Assembly: GCA_025766275.1 (NCBI GenBank)
Contig: JAFKAC010000006.1
Coordinates: 1,054,001-1,118,000, forward strand
Length of the DNA: 64,000 nucleotides
Origin: Lactarius indigo
Taxonomy: Eukaryota; Basidiomycota; Agaricomycetes; Russulales; Russulaceae
Direction of reading: 5' to 3'
Shown: in pieces, positions 47,100-58,435 of the stretch
How positions within the stretch are numbered: the first letter of the stretch is position 1
Layout of the letters: each line of letters opens with the position of its first letter
The notes under the pieces: generated by a model
Seen by the model: only the letters and a program-made list of their open reading frames with translations
The model's database searches: none
Told to the model about the DNA's origin: nothing
Position numbers and translations under genes: made by a program

Positions 47100-49488
47100 T
47101 CACCGAACAGGTCGCCCTGTCATGCCCTTTTCCAGGTAAGGCGCTGTCGGAAGAGTCGCCTGGTGCAGAGACATAAGTACCGTGCAAATCCTAGGCAGCG
47201 AGCGCGTCTTACCTCCGCCGAACCAGCAATATCGATGTGAGCCCAACGGAGCGGGGCCACATCTTCGCCAGCCTTCGGCTCGATACCATCAACGAACGCT
47301 TTCAAGAATAACGCGGCGGTGCAACTGCCGGCCGGCCGGCCACCCGTCTTGCCCACCCACGCATCAGAAACGACATTTTCACAGATTACGAGCGAACAAA
47401 CGTACATTGCACAGGTCGGCATTGGAGGAATAGATCTGTGGGCCGAAATCTTCGTCGAGTGGCATTCGCCAGAATCGATCGTACTCGGTTTCCCCGGCGA
47501 CACGCAGTTCCTCCCAAAGGGAGTCAGAGGTCTGTGTGACAAAAAGGACGATCAGATACCGCGACATAGCAGTGGTGTGACGGTACAGCGTACAGAGAAC
47601 ACCCCAGAATAACTCTCGCCAAGTGCAATGATCATAGCACTAGACGCGTTGGTGAGTGAGCGAGTGAAACAGGTTTTCATTACAGGGACAACTCCACAAA
47701 CCCAGTAAGCGTGGCCACGTCTATGAGCGTGTGCGGCTTGTAAGTCGTAGACGTATAGTATAGCGCATCTATCACGGTTCGACTAGTATTAGACACCAGA
47801 AGGGTAGGGTCTCACCGGAGAGGATAAGTCGACCTTCGGCGTCCGTATTGTCAATTTCGACTGATTTGCCATTCATCGCATATACTCTATGCGGGCGACT
47901 TGAGATCATCAAATGAAATGGTCGAGGAATAAGTACTCACATATCCCCAGGCTTGTTCGCACTTGGTCCGGGCAAGTTCTCGCACAGTGGGGTTGCCACG
48001 ACGAGGTTGACCCTGAGGTGAATGAGAACTTCAGACACCAGCTGCGAGTGTAGTCACTATTACGAGAACGTACGGGAGTCGGAGCTGCGCAATCGCAAGG
48101 GCCGCAGAGACAACCGCTGCGGCACCCCCTGTGTATTGCATGAGGACCTGTCATACATTCACGAGGCTCGCAGGCGACCAAGACGAACCCATGTCACCAC
48201 GCATCTCCTTCATTCCCTGAACACAGCATTAGTTATGACGTCGGGATGTTTTCATATGGAGACATACTGCTGATGGTTTCAAACTGATCCCACCAGAGTC
48301 GAAAGTGACGCCTTTGCCAACGAGGGCAATGGGCTGATCCTCCCTCGCTGCCCCATTGTAGATGCTGGAACATTCCGTTCAGACTTGTTGCGGTATGACA
48401 CTGGATTTTGCCTCACATCTCAAGGAACTTGGCCGGCTCAGATGTCCCTTTGGTCACAGACAAGAATGTTCTCTACAGGCCATGCTAAGCGGAACAGGAT
48501 ACAATGTCAAAACCAAAAAAAAAAAAAACGTACCATTCCCTTTTCGGCGGCCCATTCTGAAAGTTGGGTATGAAAATGACATAAGACGCACACAGAGGAT
48601 GAGATCCTACCTTCGTCATGGACGATGATCTGCGTATTCGGGACGTCTGCGAACGCTGCCTTGACTCTTTCACAAAAGGTCTATAAGAAAAAAGACGTTA
48701 GCTGAGTGCAGTCTTTTGCTCGTGCAGTTGTAATCGTACTGTCGGTGTCAGCATGTTCGCAGGGAGCTCCGTAAGCTATTGTCAAAAACGAAGCTTCAAC
48801 AATCTGCCTTCAGCCTCGAGGAGACTAATGATACCGTTCTGGCGAAGTTTTGGGCGTTTGCATAGATGACGCCAGTTTCCCATTCCTTTGAATCCTGGAG
48901 CGCTTGAAGGACAACTCTCGCGGCACCTTCTCTTCGCCTGGTTTAAACGGAGAAGGGGGAGAAGTCTTTAAAGTGAATTTGTACTTGGCAAGATGTGTGG
49001 CTACAGCTGTGACGATGTAAGTTTTGGTTTCGTAATTGCGAATACCCATTTGACAAACCTGCAGCATGAGCATCTTTAGATGCGTCGACGACAACAGACC
49101 TCTCCCCGTCCCCAAGTTCCCTGATTTGCTTGATGCTACTCCCAATTGCCTTCCTCACCAGCTCCCGCCTTGCGTCGCCAGTTTTCTTGTCGAAGCCTTC
49201 CCCAAGTGACACGACAGCAGTCGCATCGATTGTTCCAGATTGTGAGGGGGGTGTATTATAGAAAACCCGGGTGGTCCCGACCTTTGCAGGTTTGGAACTA
49301 GTAGGGGTCGTGCTCCAGAGCTGGACGGGGTCGACTGACGGCAGTGTGCCAGAGCCTGTCTGGGATGTGGGATCGATAGGCAGGACAAAGACCCTTGTGG
49401 ACATCTCTCTGATGATTGTGCGAAGACAAGGATCACACGACCCCGCATTTGTACCGCGGAGGCGCAATAGTCGGGCAGCACCATACAT
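47100..49488 (-). CDS. M17 leucyl aminopeptidase, 16 exons, one single-base deletion
   Basis: Sixteen exons from 49488-49059 down to 47159-47100 (introns 47-62 bp) give 514 residues if one missing base is supplied. The catalytic half is complete: [17 protein letters not shown] and [12 protein letters not shown] (metal ligands and the lysine), [28 protein letters not shown] (the M17 signature), [52 protein letters not shown], and the end [12 protein letters not shown]. The enzyme removes N-terminal residues from peptides using two zinc or manganese ions. The frame slips once in exon 2 (coding-strand TCCTTCAAG at about 48907), just before [11 protein letters not shown]; restoring one T gives [13 protein letters not shown]. 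The last exon lacks the usual extra residues after RPVR. Confidence 0.93.
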
Positions 49489-49504
49489 CGTAGGTCACAC
49501 TCAG

Positions 49505-50170
49505 TAAAAAAGGAAAGTCGGCCCGGGGTCAGCTGGTAGTCGGTACTGAGTCGAAAATGGTCATCGGGTAGTCAAATGACCCCCAGATGGTTATTTGCGA
49601 GTTTTTCGACCCCGATTGGTAAAAATAGTCAATTCCGGGTCAGGTTGAGTGCTACCGGGCGTAAGCGAAAAGTCAGCTGAAGTCAAAAAAAGTCGGCTCA
49701 TGGGCGTTCCGAGCCATTCCATAGTCGTTTTAGGTCATTTAGAGATACATCCTTAGTCAAATTTTGCCATTTAGCCGGGTCATTCTCGTCATCCGACGGT
49801 CATTTCAAGTCATTAGGGGCAATTTCCTAGTCAAATTTCGCCGTTCTAAGGACATCTAATGGTCATTTCAAGTCATTGGGGGTAGTTTCCTAGTCAATTT
49901 TCACGATTTAGTCAGTCAACCCAGGTCCAGTCCAGGTCGTCCGACAGTCATTTCAAGTCACCAGGGGTACTTTTCTAGTCATTTTTCGCCATTTAATCAG
50001 TCATCCTGGGTCCAATCCAAGTCATCTGGTGGTCATTTCAGGTCATTAGGGATGTTTTCCTAGTCAATTGTTGCCATTTGTTGGTCAGACACTAGTCATC
50101 CTGCGTCCTTTTGGTTCAGTTCATAGTCAAATAGAGGTCATGTTTATTAAACCTGGTAGTCATGCCAGGT
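49505..50170. repeat. degenerate GTCA-rich repeat array
   Basis: The block is built from diverged copies around GTCATTTCAAGTCAT, GGGGNAnTTTCCTAGTCAA and TTTCGCCATTTAGTCAG. Copies of the first phrase begin near 49799, 49862, 49947 and 50032, so the spacing is about 63, 85 and 85 bp; the 63-bp unit lacks a CCTGGGTCCAATCC-like piece. AGTCA or GGTCA words recur through the whole stretch, including less regular parts at both ends. It is not coding. Its origin (old minisatellite or the body of a non-autonomous element) is open. Confidence 0.75.
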
Positions 50171-50278
50171 CGGGGAGGTAGTCATGTATGTATGTTGGGA
50201 ATTACAAATAATGCTAGCAAAAAGTAATGCTGAAACCACTGTACAAGCAAGCATTGCAGTAGTATGCCCCCATGCACA

Positions 50279-53200
50279 CTATGGTAACGCGGCGATCTGC
50301 TTTTGCGGCCCTTTCTTCAGCTTACGCTAGAAATATGGCATCAGATTTGGAATATGAGAGTCAACAGAATCATACCTGCTCGACGATTTTCTTGATGATT
50401 GACTTGGAGACCTGCGTGAACTCAGAGGACTTGACAATAGCTACAATGAGATCTAGGGATTAGATATTGTCAACGCTATTCTGGGGGCACAGAATATACA
50501 GCGTACCGTCCTTGTGTTTCGACTTTGGGATGATAAGCTTGTTCTCATTCATCCAGGCCATGAGCTCCGGAACATGAAGAAGTTTGAGTGATGTGATGTC
50601 GGCGTGAGCACCCTAGAGACTGGATGAGCTGGCGTGACATAATCGAAGTCCAACACACCTCGTCTAAGACCATTGAAGGTCTTTGTGTGGATTCTGCGCT
50701 AGAGGCGGGCTGCTGGCTGCTGGTAGTATCGGTCCCTGCGGGGACATTTGGGGTATTGCTAGCGTCGGTGTTTGCAATGAGTGCCAGGGGCTTGAACTTG
50801 ATTTTGAGTACACGCGCCAGGGAAGACATCTTGATGTCGCGACTGGGAGGTGTGGTAGGGATCACTGGGGCGGGGCGAGAATGAGATGTAATTATCTAGA
50901 AACGATGAATTGATATACAAACTGGAGAAGTATTGTGAACACATACCCTGCCAGCGCCAACCCAGCAACTCTCAAGACATTCGAGGATTTTTTCGAGATA
51001 GATGTCGCTGATAAATCCCATTGTCTTTGGCATCCCAGCGTTCACGCACATCACCCGCACCTCCCGGCATGTCTTGATGGCGGCTGCGATTAACTTGAAG
51101 GCCATGGCAACACTGCCGACATCCTCCCAGGAGGTTAGTGAGGATGATGGGCTGATACCACCCGCTGTGAATTGGTAGTGTCCCCAGCTTTGACCCATGT
51201 TATCCTCGTCGATGTCTGGGGAACCGGGGTCTGCTGATTGAACACGCTCGAGAAGTGTTGTGACACTCTCAGATGTCTCGCCTTGTTTGAATGACAATTG
51301 CGCGTTCATGGAGTTGAGAAGGCTGGGGGCGTTTGTTAAGGAGGGGAATTCAGACTTGAGGATCGCTTTGAGGACTCGATTAGTGGAAGCCTATGCGCAG
51401 AGAACACTTCAACTTACCGATGAGATTATCAGCTGTAGATCCGGCCACAAGTCAGAGAACTGTAAACTGCCGGTATAAGATGTGGACGTACCAGTTGTAT
51501 CAGCATTGACAGGATGGAGGTTCATCGGCGCTGGTTCGGCGCTGGTGGCCTCAGTGCGGCTAACTTGAAGGAACGTTGGAACAATGTTGCGTGCTGCAGG
51601 GTGTTTCTCTGTGGGTGAGTACTTCAGTGAGATGTAAAACTTCGTCAAATAGAGAACTCATGGGAATTTGAGGGCACTTGCGGACATGTAGTCTTCTGTC
51701 TGGGATATAAGTTGTCTTTGCTGCGCTTTTGAGCATGCGACACCGAGGGGGACTTAGGACCAGGGCTTAACTCCAGGGCACGCTTCGCTGTCATGGACGC
51801 TCTATTTTTGCCTTATTTTTCTGTATTTTTACGGATTTATTGGGCCAAGATACAAGCTCCAACGTTATGCTCAAACGTCCAAGTCCTTATCATTAGATAT
51901 GATAAGATGGTTAGTCATGTGATGCCAACATGTGCACCTACAAGCACGTGACCCTGGGATAGTAACTTCCTTATTGGATGTTACCTCTTTAGGTCACTTT
52001 CCTCATTAGTATAATGGTTTCTCATTGGACGATAAGCAAGGAAGGTTCTAGAGAGTTCTAGACTACGTTGTTATAGGGTTATGACTCATAGATAAGGACA
52101 CGTCACGGTTCTGTCAGCGTTAATGACAGTGCATCAGTCAGCACAATAGATAATGCTATTATTAGACACAACGCATCAGCGTCTGACTCATTACTATTAC
52201 ACATACCTTTAGTAACAAGGTTCGGTAGTAATTCGATCTCAGCCGCAGCATAGTATATAAACCCTTATGTAGCATCCTGAGTGGAACCAACTTGTCCTCT
52301 TGGTTCTCCACTCAGGTGCGTATTCCCTTTGTACTTCCTTTACTTCTCCAATGTTAACTTGTCCTCTTGGTTCTCCACTCAGCGTGCCACTGCGTGATCA
52401 CTTTGCCTTTGACCTTGTATAAAGGTCTCACGTGTGCATATTCTCCACAGTGACTGTATGTTCGGCACATGACTTGTCTCCGCACTAGGCTTGGGCATGC
52501 ACCAGTTCAGTTCACTTACCCTTCTCTTGGTCTAGTTGTCACAATAAGTCATACCGCTACATTCGCCACGTTCATGGGTGCTGGATCCAAAACTTGCAGG
52601 ATTGGAGCAGTGGGTGACAGGTCTGGCTGGGAACCGTTTGCATCGGAAGGATTCAGCCCCGAAGATGGGGCTTGCCCGCGGTTCATCGCCGCCTTGCTTT
52701 CTATCTCATTTCGTCACAGGAACGCTTGGCCAATCATGGCATCAGCTTTCCAATGAAATGAGCATAAGCAAAGCAACTTCTGCTCTGCTTCAAGCTCGAG
52801 GATAGCACGACGGTACTCAGCGCTGAATAGGTTCTTGACGAATGTCTTGGTCTGTGACTTGGAATTGCCGCTGTTTGCGTCAGTGCGGGGGTCCGAGTCA
52901 ACGAATTTGACAAGGTTCTGAACAATGATGTCCGCGGAGTGTCGCACATTTGCATACTCTTGATGTTCGATTGGAGTGCCGTTTGGGCGGCGGATGGTGA
53001 GGCTCATCTTCGGTCGATGCCTATTATTCGCTGTAATAATAATACCTGCCGATGTGTCCTTTTTGCAGTCATCATAGTACCACAGCACACTAAGTGGAAG
53101 AAACGATGGATGCAAGGATGATGGCTCCACAGTTTCGAGTAGGAGTTCAATGGCCCTGTCTTCTTCGAGATCAATTCTTGTCCTCTGAGAAGCTGAATCA

Positions 53201-53841
53201 CTTGGTCCCAGAGAGGATGCACGAGAGCCTGCACCAGGGGGAGCTATGTTGCAGGAATTGAGTTCGTGAATGCTGGGGTTGGAACAAAGTTGTACGAACC
53301 TTGGTAAAATCTCCAGGACGAAAGTGTCATTCTTCATGACGAACATTGTGATGCCTCTTTCTGCATATGTTGTGAGGATTTCAGTCAAGCGTTCATATTT
53401 TTCGCGCAGTCTGCGGTAGTGGGGGTTGCTGTTGAGCTCGGTGACAGTGAGCGATGCGATGAGTTCAAGAGGGACTCTCGGACTCGGAGATGAATCCAAG
53501 TCGCTGGAGGCATACATCCCACGTGAAAACCGGTGTTGCTTCGAAGAGTTGATGTTGGAGTGCGGCACTGGCATTGAACCTGACAAGCCGGAACGTGCCT
53601 GTGAACGACTAGCAGTAGAAAATGGAGGGAGACTGTCAACGTTAGAGTGTCGTGCAGCAAAGTCGATTTGGGGCCTTGACCTCAGCGAAGGTCTCGGCCT
53701 GTGCTGAGTGCCTACTCCTAGTTTGTCTTCATCAGAGCCGAGGTTCTTATGCAGAGGGAAGCGTTCTGGAGACAGGCAGCCAAGGCTGGCCAGATCGAAG
53801 TCGTCGTTGTCCTCAAAGTCAAAGTCGAAGTTATCGTCCAT
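50279..53841 (-). pseudogene. uncharacterised fungal gene with acidic N-terminus and SAP-like C-terminus, disrupted
   Basis: The start is ATG 53841 with a highly acidic FDFDFEDNDDFDLASLG. A long exon follows: disordered Ser-rich sequence, a helix RRLREKYERLTEILTTYAER, and a segment ending EAEQKLLCLCSFHWKADAMIGQAFL. There an in-frame TGA (52714-52716) interrupts; the frame then stays open (NEIESKAAMNRGQAP...PAPMNVA) up to a 773-bp LTR, and resumes after it as KRALELSPGPKSPS. Further exons carry LKSEFPSLTNAPSLLNS, SPDIDEDNMGQSWGHYQF, and a SAP-like end (HVPELMAWMNENKLIIP... IVKSSEF, then RKLKKGPQKQIAALP). I believe similar multi-copy proteins occur in many Agaricomycetes, but their role is unknown. 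The stop codon and the insertion both argue for a dead copy. Confidence 0.6.
51784..52566 (+). mobile_element. solo LTR B (773 bp) with 5-bp target duplication
   Basis: The LTR spans 51789-52561, beginning TGTCATGGACGC and ending CATACCGCTACA. TTCGC flanks it on both sides (51784-51788 and 52562-52566). Removing the LTR and one TTCGC rejoins the host exon in frame (NVA to KRALELSP on the minus strand). A TATA box (AGTATATAAACCC near 52252-52264) lies on the plus strand, so this is the likely LTR direction. Downstream is a hairpin GAGTGGAACCAA...TTGGTTCTCCACTC, and a 27-bp phrase (AACTTGTCCTCTTGGTTCTC plus CACTCAG) is present at 52289-52315 and again at 52356-52382. No internal region or second LTR is present. 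Confidence 0.92.
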
Positions 53842-54047
53842 TGACGAAGAAAAGCGTAAGTGAAAATGAGATTTGAAAAAAGTTCAGCGTGTTGGCACAA
53901 AAGAAGGAGTTGGTATGCTGGTGTGCCAGTTTCGATTCGTAGAACACATGCCATTTGCACACCCGCCACACCCAAGTACGCTTGCCCTTGGCCCCATACT
54001 GTAGACCCTTTGTATCGTTGTCGTTTCTGTGATACTCTGAAGCAACT

Positions 54048-57000
54048 ATGTCTCAAGTAGCTCAAACACATACCTGTCCATGTTCTAGGTGTCATGGAGG
54101 CCTGAAAAGATTCACTAAGCGCACCATCGAGCACCATCTTCAGCGAGATCAACAATTTCTCAAATCACTCCCATCTACCAATACCAATCTCACTCTGCAC
54201 GTGAAATCGTGCATTGATCAGACAATCCAGTTTCTTTCTCACATCCATGGAGGCTCCAGGATGTCTGATCTAGCAGCAGTTGCTGATGGATCTCATCTAG
54301 AGGGTCAAGAAGGTGTGTGGCTTCGTTTCCGAATACTAGTCCTTAACTTGTGCTTACTGCAGAGACTTAATTGTGCAGATCACCTAGCTCAACAGGCCAA
54401 CGTCCACTCTGAGGTTTCCAAGCAGCCTGAACACTGTCAAGAGGACACTGTGGAGCCTGGTAAGTATAACATTTTGGCATGAAAGCCCACCTGTACTTAT
54501 TGCTGCATGGCATCAGATACCCTTTTTTTTAGCTCTGCTGATCCTGATCTCACTTGGCCAGAGATGGACTTTGATATCTCTGGTTTGGAGCCAGGTCAGG
54601 ATGCTCCTGATGTGCTATCTGAGGCTGGCTCTAGCTCTTTGGACCATGACTCTGACTCTGATTCTGAGAACGACTCATCTAGGCACCATCCTGCTATAAT
54701 CCCTTCTTTGAACAATACTAACAACTCCTTTCCTGAGAAGGAGCCAGATAGTGCTGGCCCTGATGAGGGCGAGGCCTTTACTGCCAGTGTTGCTGACTTG
54801 CCAGAAGTGGTTCAAAAACTTTGGGCAAAGCTTTTATCTGGCTACACACTTCCTAACCACCCATCCATTTCTGACCCTAGAGGTCGTCCACTCACCCCAA
54901 CTGAGACACTCTCTTTGAAGCACTATGTAGCATGGGTTGACTCCCATGGCACTGTTAGGGCATACCGGCTTCATTCACAAGTCCTTCAAGAAGCCACAGG
55001 CATTGAGATCCTAAGCTTATACATGGTGCGAAACCTTGCCATAGAGCTTACAGGATTGTCATCTCAGCTGGTTGACATGTGCCCCAAAAGCTGCATGGCT
55101 TTTACTGGAGAGTTCAAGGACCTTCGTTCATGCATTCATATTTGCAACAAAAATCTTGGACCTTGCGGCGAGCTACGCTATGACAAGAAAGGTCATCCAA
55201 GAGCTCAAATGCTTTATACTCCCATTGCACCTGTTATTCAGTCATTCTATCTGAATAAGAAGATGGCAAAGGCTATGCAGTATCAACATGAACATTTACA
55301 AGAGGCTCTGATCCCTCTGAAAAATCTGGAGCCTAATTCCCCCCCCTCCACATACTCAGATTTTTCTGACTCCATTAATCATATCAATCACTCCCATTTA
55401 TTCCAAGATTCAACTGACACTGCAATAACCATCTCAGGGGATGGCGCTCAGCTCACCATGAAGAAGCAGTCTGATGTATGGGTCCTTGTTGTCACAGTTT
55501 TAAACCTTCCCCCCAACATGCGATCTAAAGCCACCAATATCATTATTCCACTTGTCATTCCTGGCCCCTCTTCACCTGCAAATGTGGAGTCATTCATATA
55601 TGTTCTTTATGAGGAGCTTGCAAAGCTTAGTGTTGGTGTATGGACCTTCAATGCCCTTACAGGAAAATACTTTCTTTTGAAGGTCTTTCTTTGTGGTGTC
55701 CTTGGAGATATGCTTGGTTCTGCAAAACTCAGCAAAATGGCTGGACATATGGCTGTGTGTGGATGCCGTTTTAGTATGGTGAAAGGTGCACACTCTAGTC
55801 TAGGGGGAGGTATGTATACAATATTATACTATTGTATTTTCTTATCTCACTATTATAGGTGCTAAATCTCAGTATTACCCTCTCTCTCCACCTCAAAATG
55901 AGGTGATCAATTTTGATCGCCCTGATTTTGACATCTTGAACTTGCCAGTTCGAACTTTAGAGGGCTACTGGAAAACTATTGAGAGGCTTGAAGCTGCAAA
56001 GGGCAATACTGCACAGTACACAGCAATTGTACGGGAAACTGGGGTCTCTGGTCTTCCTACTTGTGCAGCTAGCCCTGCCTTCTCACATCCATTCTTTTTC
56101 CCACTTGATCCCTTCCATCTCTTCTATGAAAACTGCATGCCACATATCTGGGATATATGGGTCACATCTAGCTCTCAATCAGAGAGAGTCTATATGGGTG
56201 AAGATATTGCCAAACAACTTGGAGCAGAAGTTGAAAGGGCTATAGCAACATTACCCTCATCCTTCTGTGGACCTATTCGGGATATATACAAAAAGCGGCA
56301 AAGTCAATACAAGATATATGAATGGATGGCCCTCCTCCACTGGTATATTGTCCCTATGGCATGGGAGCTTGGATTTGACTATGGGGTAATCAAGAACTTT
56401 GCCATATTCTCAAATGTGGTGGAGTATGCTATGACAGCTGTCCCTCGAACAAAGGAAGACTTAACCAAGCTTTATAGCAAGATTGTCCTTTTTCTTCAAG
56501 GATTTGAAAGCCTCTATGTTGGTGATGATCCATCCAAAATTCCCCGCTGCAGACTGTGCATCTTCCAGCTCATTTTTATTCCCTTCCACATCACATTCAA
56601 TGGCTCTATCAGATTTGGTTCTCAAGCTACATGTGAGCGGGCCATAGGAGATATTGGACATGGGATCAGGTCAAAGAAATCTCCCTTCAAAAACATAGCC
56701 TCATACAGGACAGACAAGCAGTCTGTTAGAATCATACATCTTTCCTATCCAACACTCTCCCCAGCATCTGAAGCAAAGGCTCAGCGAACCTCCCTATTTA
56801 CAGAAATCCCCATCACTCAGAAGCAGAAAAGGGAAGATGAGGATTTGAAGGCTCACCTACAGGCAATTAGATCTTATCTCAGAGTTGGGCCAGATTCCAC
56901 ACCTCAAATTGTGCGGTGGGGGAAGTGCCCTCTTCTCAATCATGTTACCCTCACAAGCCAGCTCTTTGAGCTCTCCAAAAAACATCTGTCTCGCTCCTCA

Positions 57001-57351
57001 AGGTACTTTGAAGCCCAGCTACAGAAACAGCCAACAGATCAGCCTATTGAAACAGAGCTAGAGGAGGAGAAGACCAAACCAATATTCGGAGAGGCTTTAG
57101 CCTTTTATACTGTTCCAGTTGCTGAGACAAACCTCTCCCTTGTCGTCTATCATCCCTTGATAGAGCGCCAGAAGCTCTTCGGGAGGTGGTATGGAAAGTG
57201 GTCACCAATACTATATGTGCTCGAAACGTCAGCAATAACTAGCCTTATTGGAATTTGGACTTACAGTAGTCGTGTCCATGTCTTGCGGAAACATCCAGGA
57301 CTTGCCCTGCTATCACCAGAAGAGTGTGGCATTGATGATGAGATGGTTTGA
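54048..57351 (+). CDS. CACTA/En-Spm-type transposase (TNP2-like)
   Basis: About four exons; the main two are ~54532-55808 and ~55859-57351, with a 50-bp intron. The N-terminal exon has a cysteine motif (CPCSRCHGGLKRF). An acidic Asp/Ser-rich stretch follows, then LPKSC-like lines and the catalytic blocks: ITISGDGAQLTMKKQSDVW (first Asp), FLCGVLGDMLGSAKLSKMAG followed by HMAVCGCRF (second Asp with the Cys pair), and LDPFHLFYENCMPHIWDIW (the Glu/Asn helix). This order is typical of CACTA elements. The long core is free of stops, so the enzyme may be recent, but the join between the first exons is out of phase by one and element ends (CACTA termini) were not found. Confidence 0.75.
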
Positions 57352-57469
57352 TTCGTGTAGTAGTAGTGGACCTACCTGTATATACAAGGACCATGTTCAG
57401 TCACAGGAATAGAAACAAAGACTCATAGAAATAGCGTACCAACTGAGAATCACTTCAACATTGACTGCA

Positions 57470-57802
57470 GCCACAATGATGGCTGTGATGGTGACGGTGA
57501 CGGTGAAGGCGACGTGACAGCGAAGGTGACACGACGGCAACACCAACAGCGACGCAATGTGACAGCGAAGGTGACATGATGGTGACAGCAACGTGACAGC
57601 GATGGTGACACGACGCGACAGCGAAGGTGACGTGATGCGACAGTGAAGGTGACGCAACGCGACAGTGAAGGTGATGTGGCAGTGACAGTGACGTGACAGC
57701 GATGGTGACGCGACGCAACAGCGAAGGCGACGTGACGGTGACGGTGATGGGACAGCGAAAGAGATGTGGTGGTGACAGTGATGTGACAGCGACGGTGACG
57801 CG
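57470..57802. repeat. GTGAC minisatellite
   Basis: About 330 bp of units such as GTGACAGCGAAGGTGAC and GTGACGCGACAGCGAAGGTG, with frequent C/T and A/G swaps (ACGCGAC, ATGCGAC, ACGTGAC). The basic period is about 6 bp within higher units of roughly 24-40 bp. It is open in several minus-strand frames only because of this period. It runs straight into the left LTR of the copia element at 57803, so the element landed in or at the edge of the array. Confidence 0.85.
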
Positions 57803-58413
57803 TGATGAGCAGCACAGATAGAAAGCATACTCACAGTGGCAAGGTGACTGTGGTGAGATATGCAGAGAGTGCTTGAAGCAGCAACAGGGAATTGTTAGGC
57901 AAGTAAAGCAAGAGTGTCTGGCACACAGCAGTGAGAGAACTGATGATAGTATTACAGAGGAGAAGACATACCTGGCACACAGCAGTGAGAGAACTGATGT
58001 AGACCAGGGCATACAAGCAGTCTACTTATACTGTACAGAGGCGTGACACTAGTACAAGGGAAGTAACCACAGGTCACAGAGTACAAGGAACGCATTGTTC
58101 TACAACAGGACAAAGGAGTGTGCATATGGAGAACAAGGCGTATAGAACAAGAAGGGTCCAGACTAAGATGATATCATAATGACATCACAATAAGGATATA
58201 TCTAAAGGAAGAACAAAGATGTAGTACAATGACAAGTCCAGAGTAGTCCGCATGATGTCATAGTACATGATGTCATAGGTGACGCAATGATAAGTAATAG
58301 ATTGTACAGATCAAATAGTATCTAATCTACAAGTCCTGTATATCTAATCTAAAGCAGTCCATGCTGCAAGTCCGGTCCGTATGAGCCGCTAAGTGCGCAG
58401 GGGTCACTTATCA
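57803..58413 (-). repeat. copia 3' LTR (611 bp)
   Basis: It starts TGATGAGCAGCACAG and ends GTCACTTATCA, with TGAT/ATCA inverted ends. The same sequence starts again at 63541. It contains an internal direct repeat, CTGGCACACAGCAGTGAGAG (57917 and 57971), each followed by AACTGATG. Confidence 0.93.
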
Positions 58414-58426
58414 ACATCTCCCCGTG
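58414..58426 (-). other. polypurine tract of the copia element
   Basis: On the coding strand CACGGGGAGATGT lies directly before the 3' LTR, ten bases after the gag-pol stop. This is where plus-strand DNA synthesis would be primed. Confidence 0.8.
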
Positions 58427-58435
58427 ATCTACAAT

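Noticed and set aside
47761..47775. A second apparent frameshift in the aminopeptidase
   Set aside because: On re-reading the bases the frame [13 protein letters not shown] is intact; I had first skipped four bases at the line break.
49505..50170. CRISPR-like array
   Set aside because: The repeats are diverged, spacers are not unique or of equal length, and the genome is fungal.
52714..52716. TGA as evidence of repeat-induced point mutation
   Set aside because: One C-to-T change is not enough; neighbouring sequence is not visibly depleted of CpG or enriched in TpA.
57397..58012. Minus-strand frames rich in His, Ser, Val and Cys
   Set aside because: They come from the GTGAC minisatellite and the LTR; the period keeps frames open by chance.
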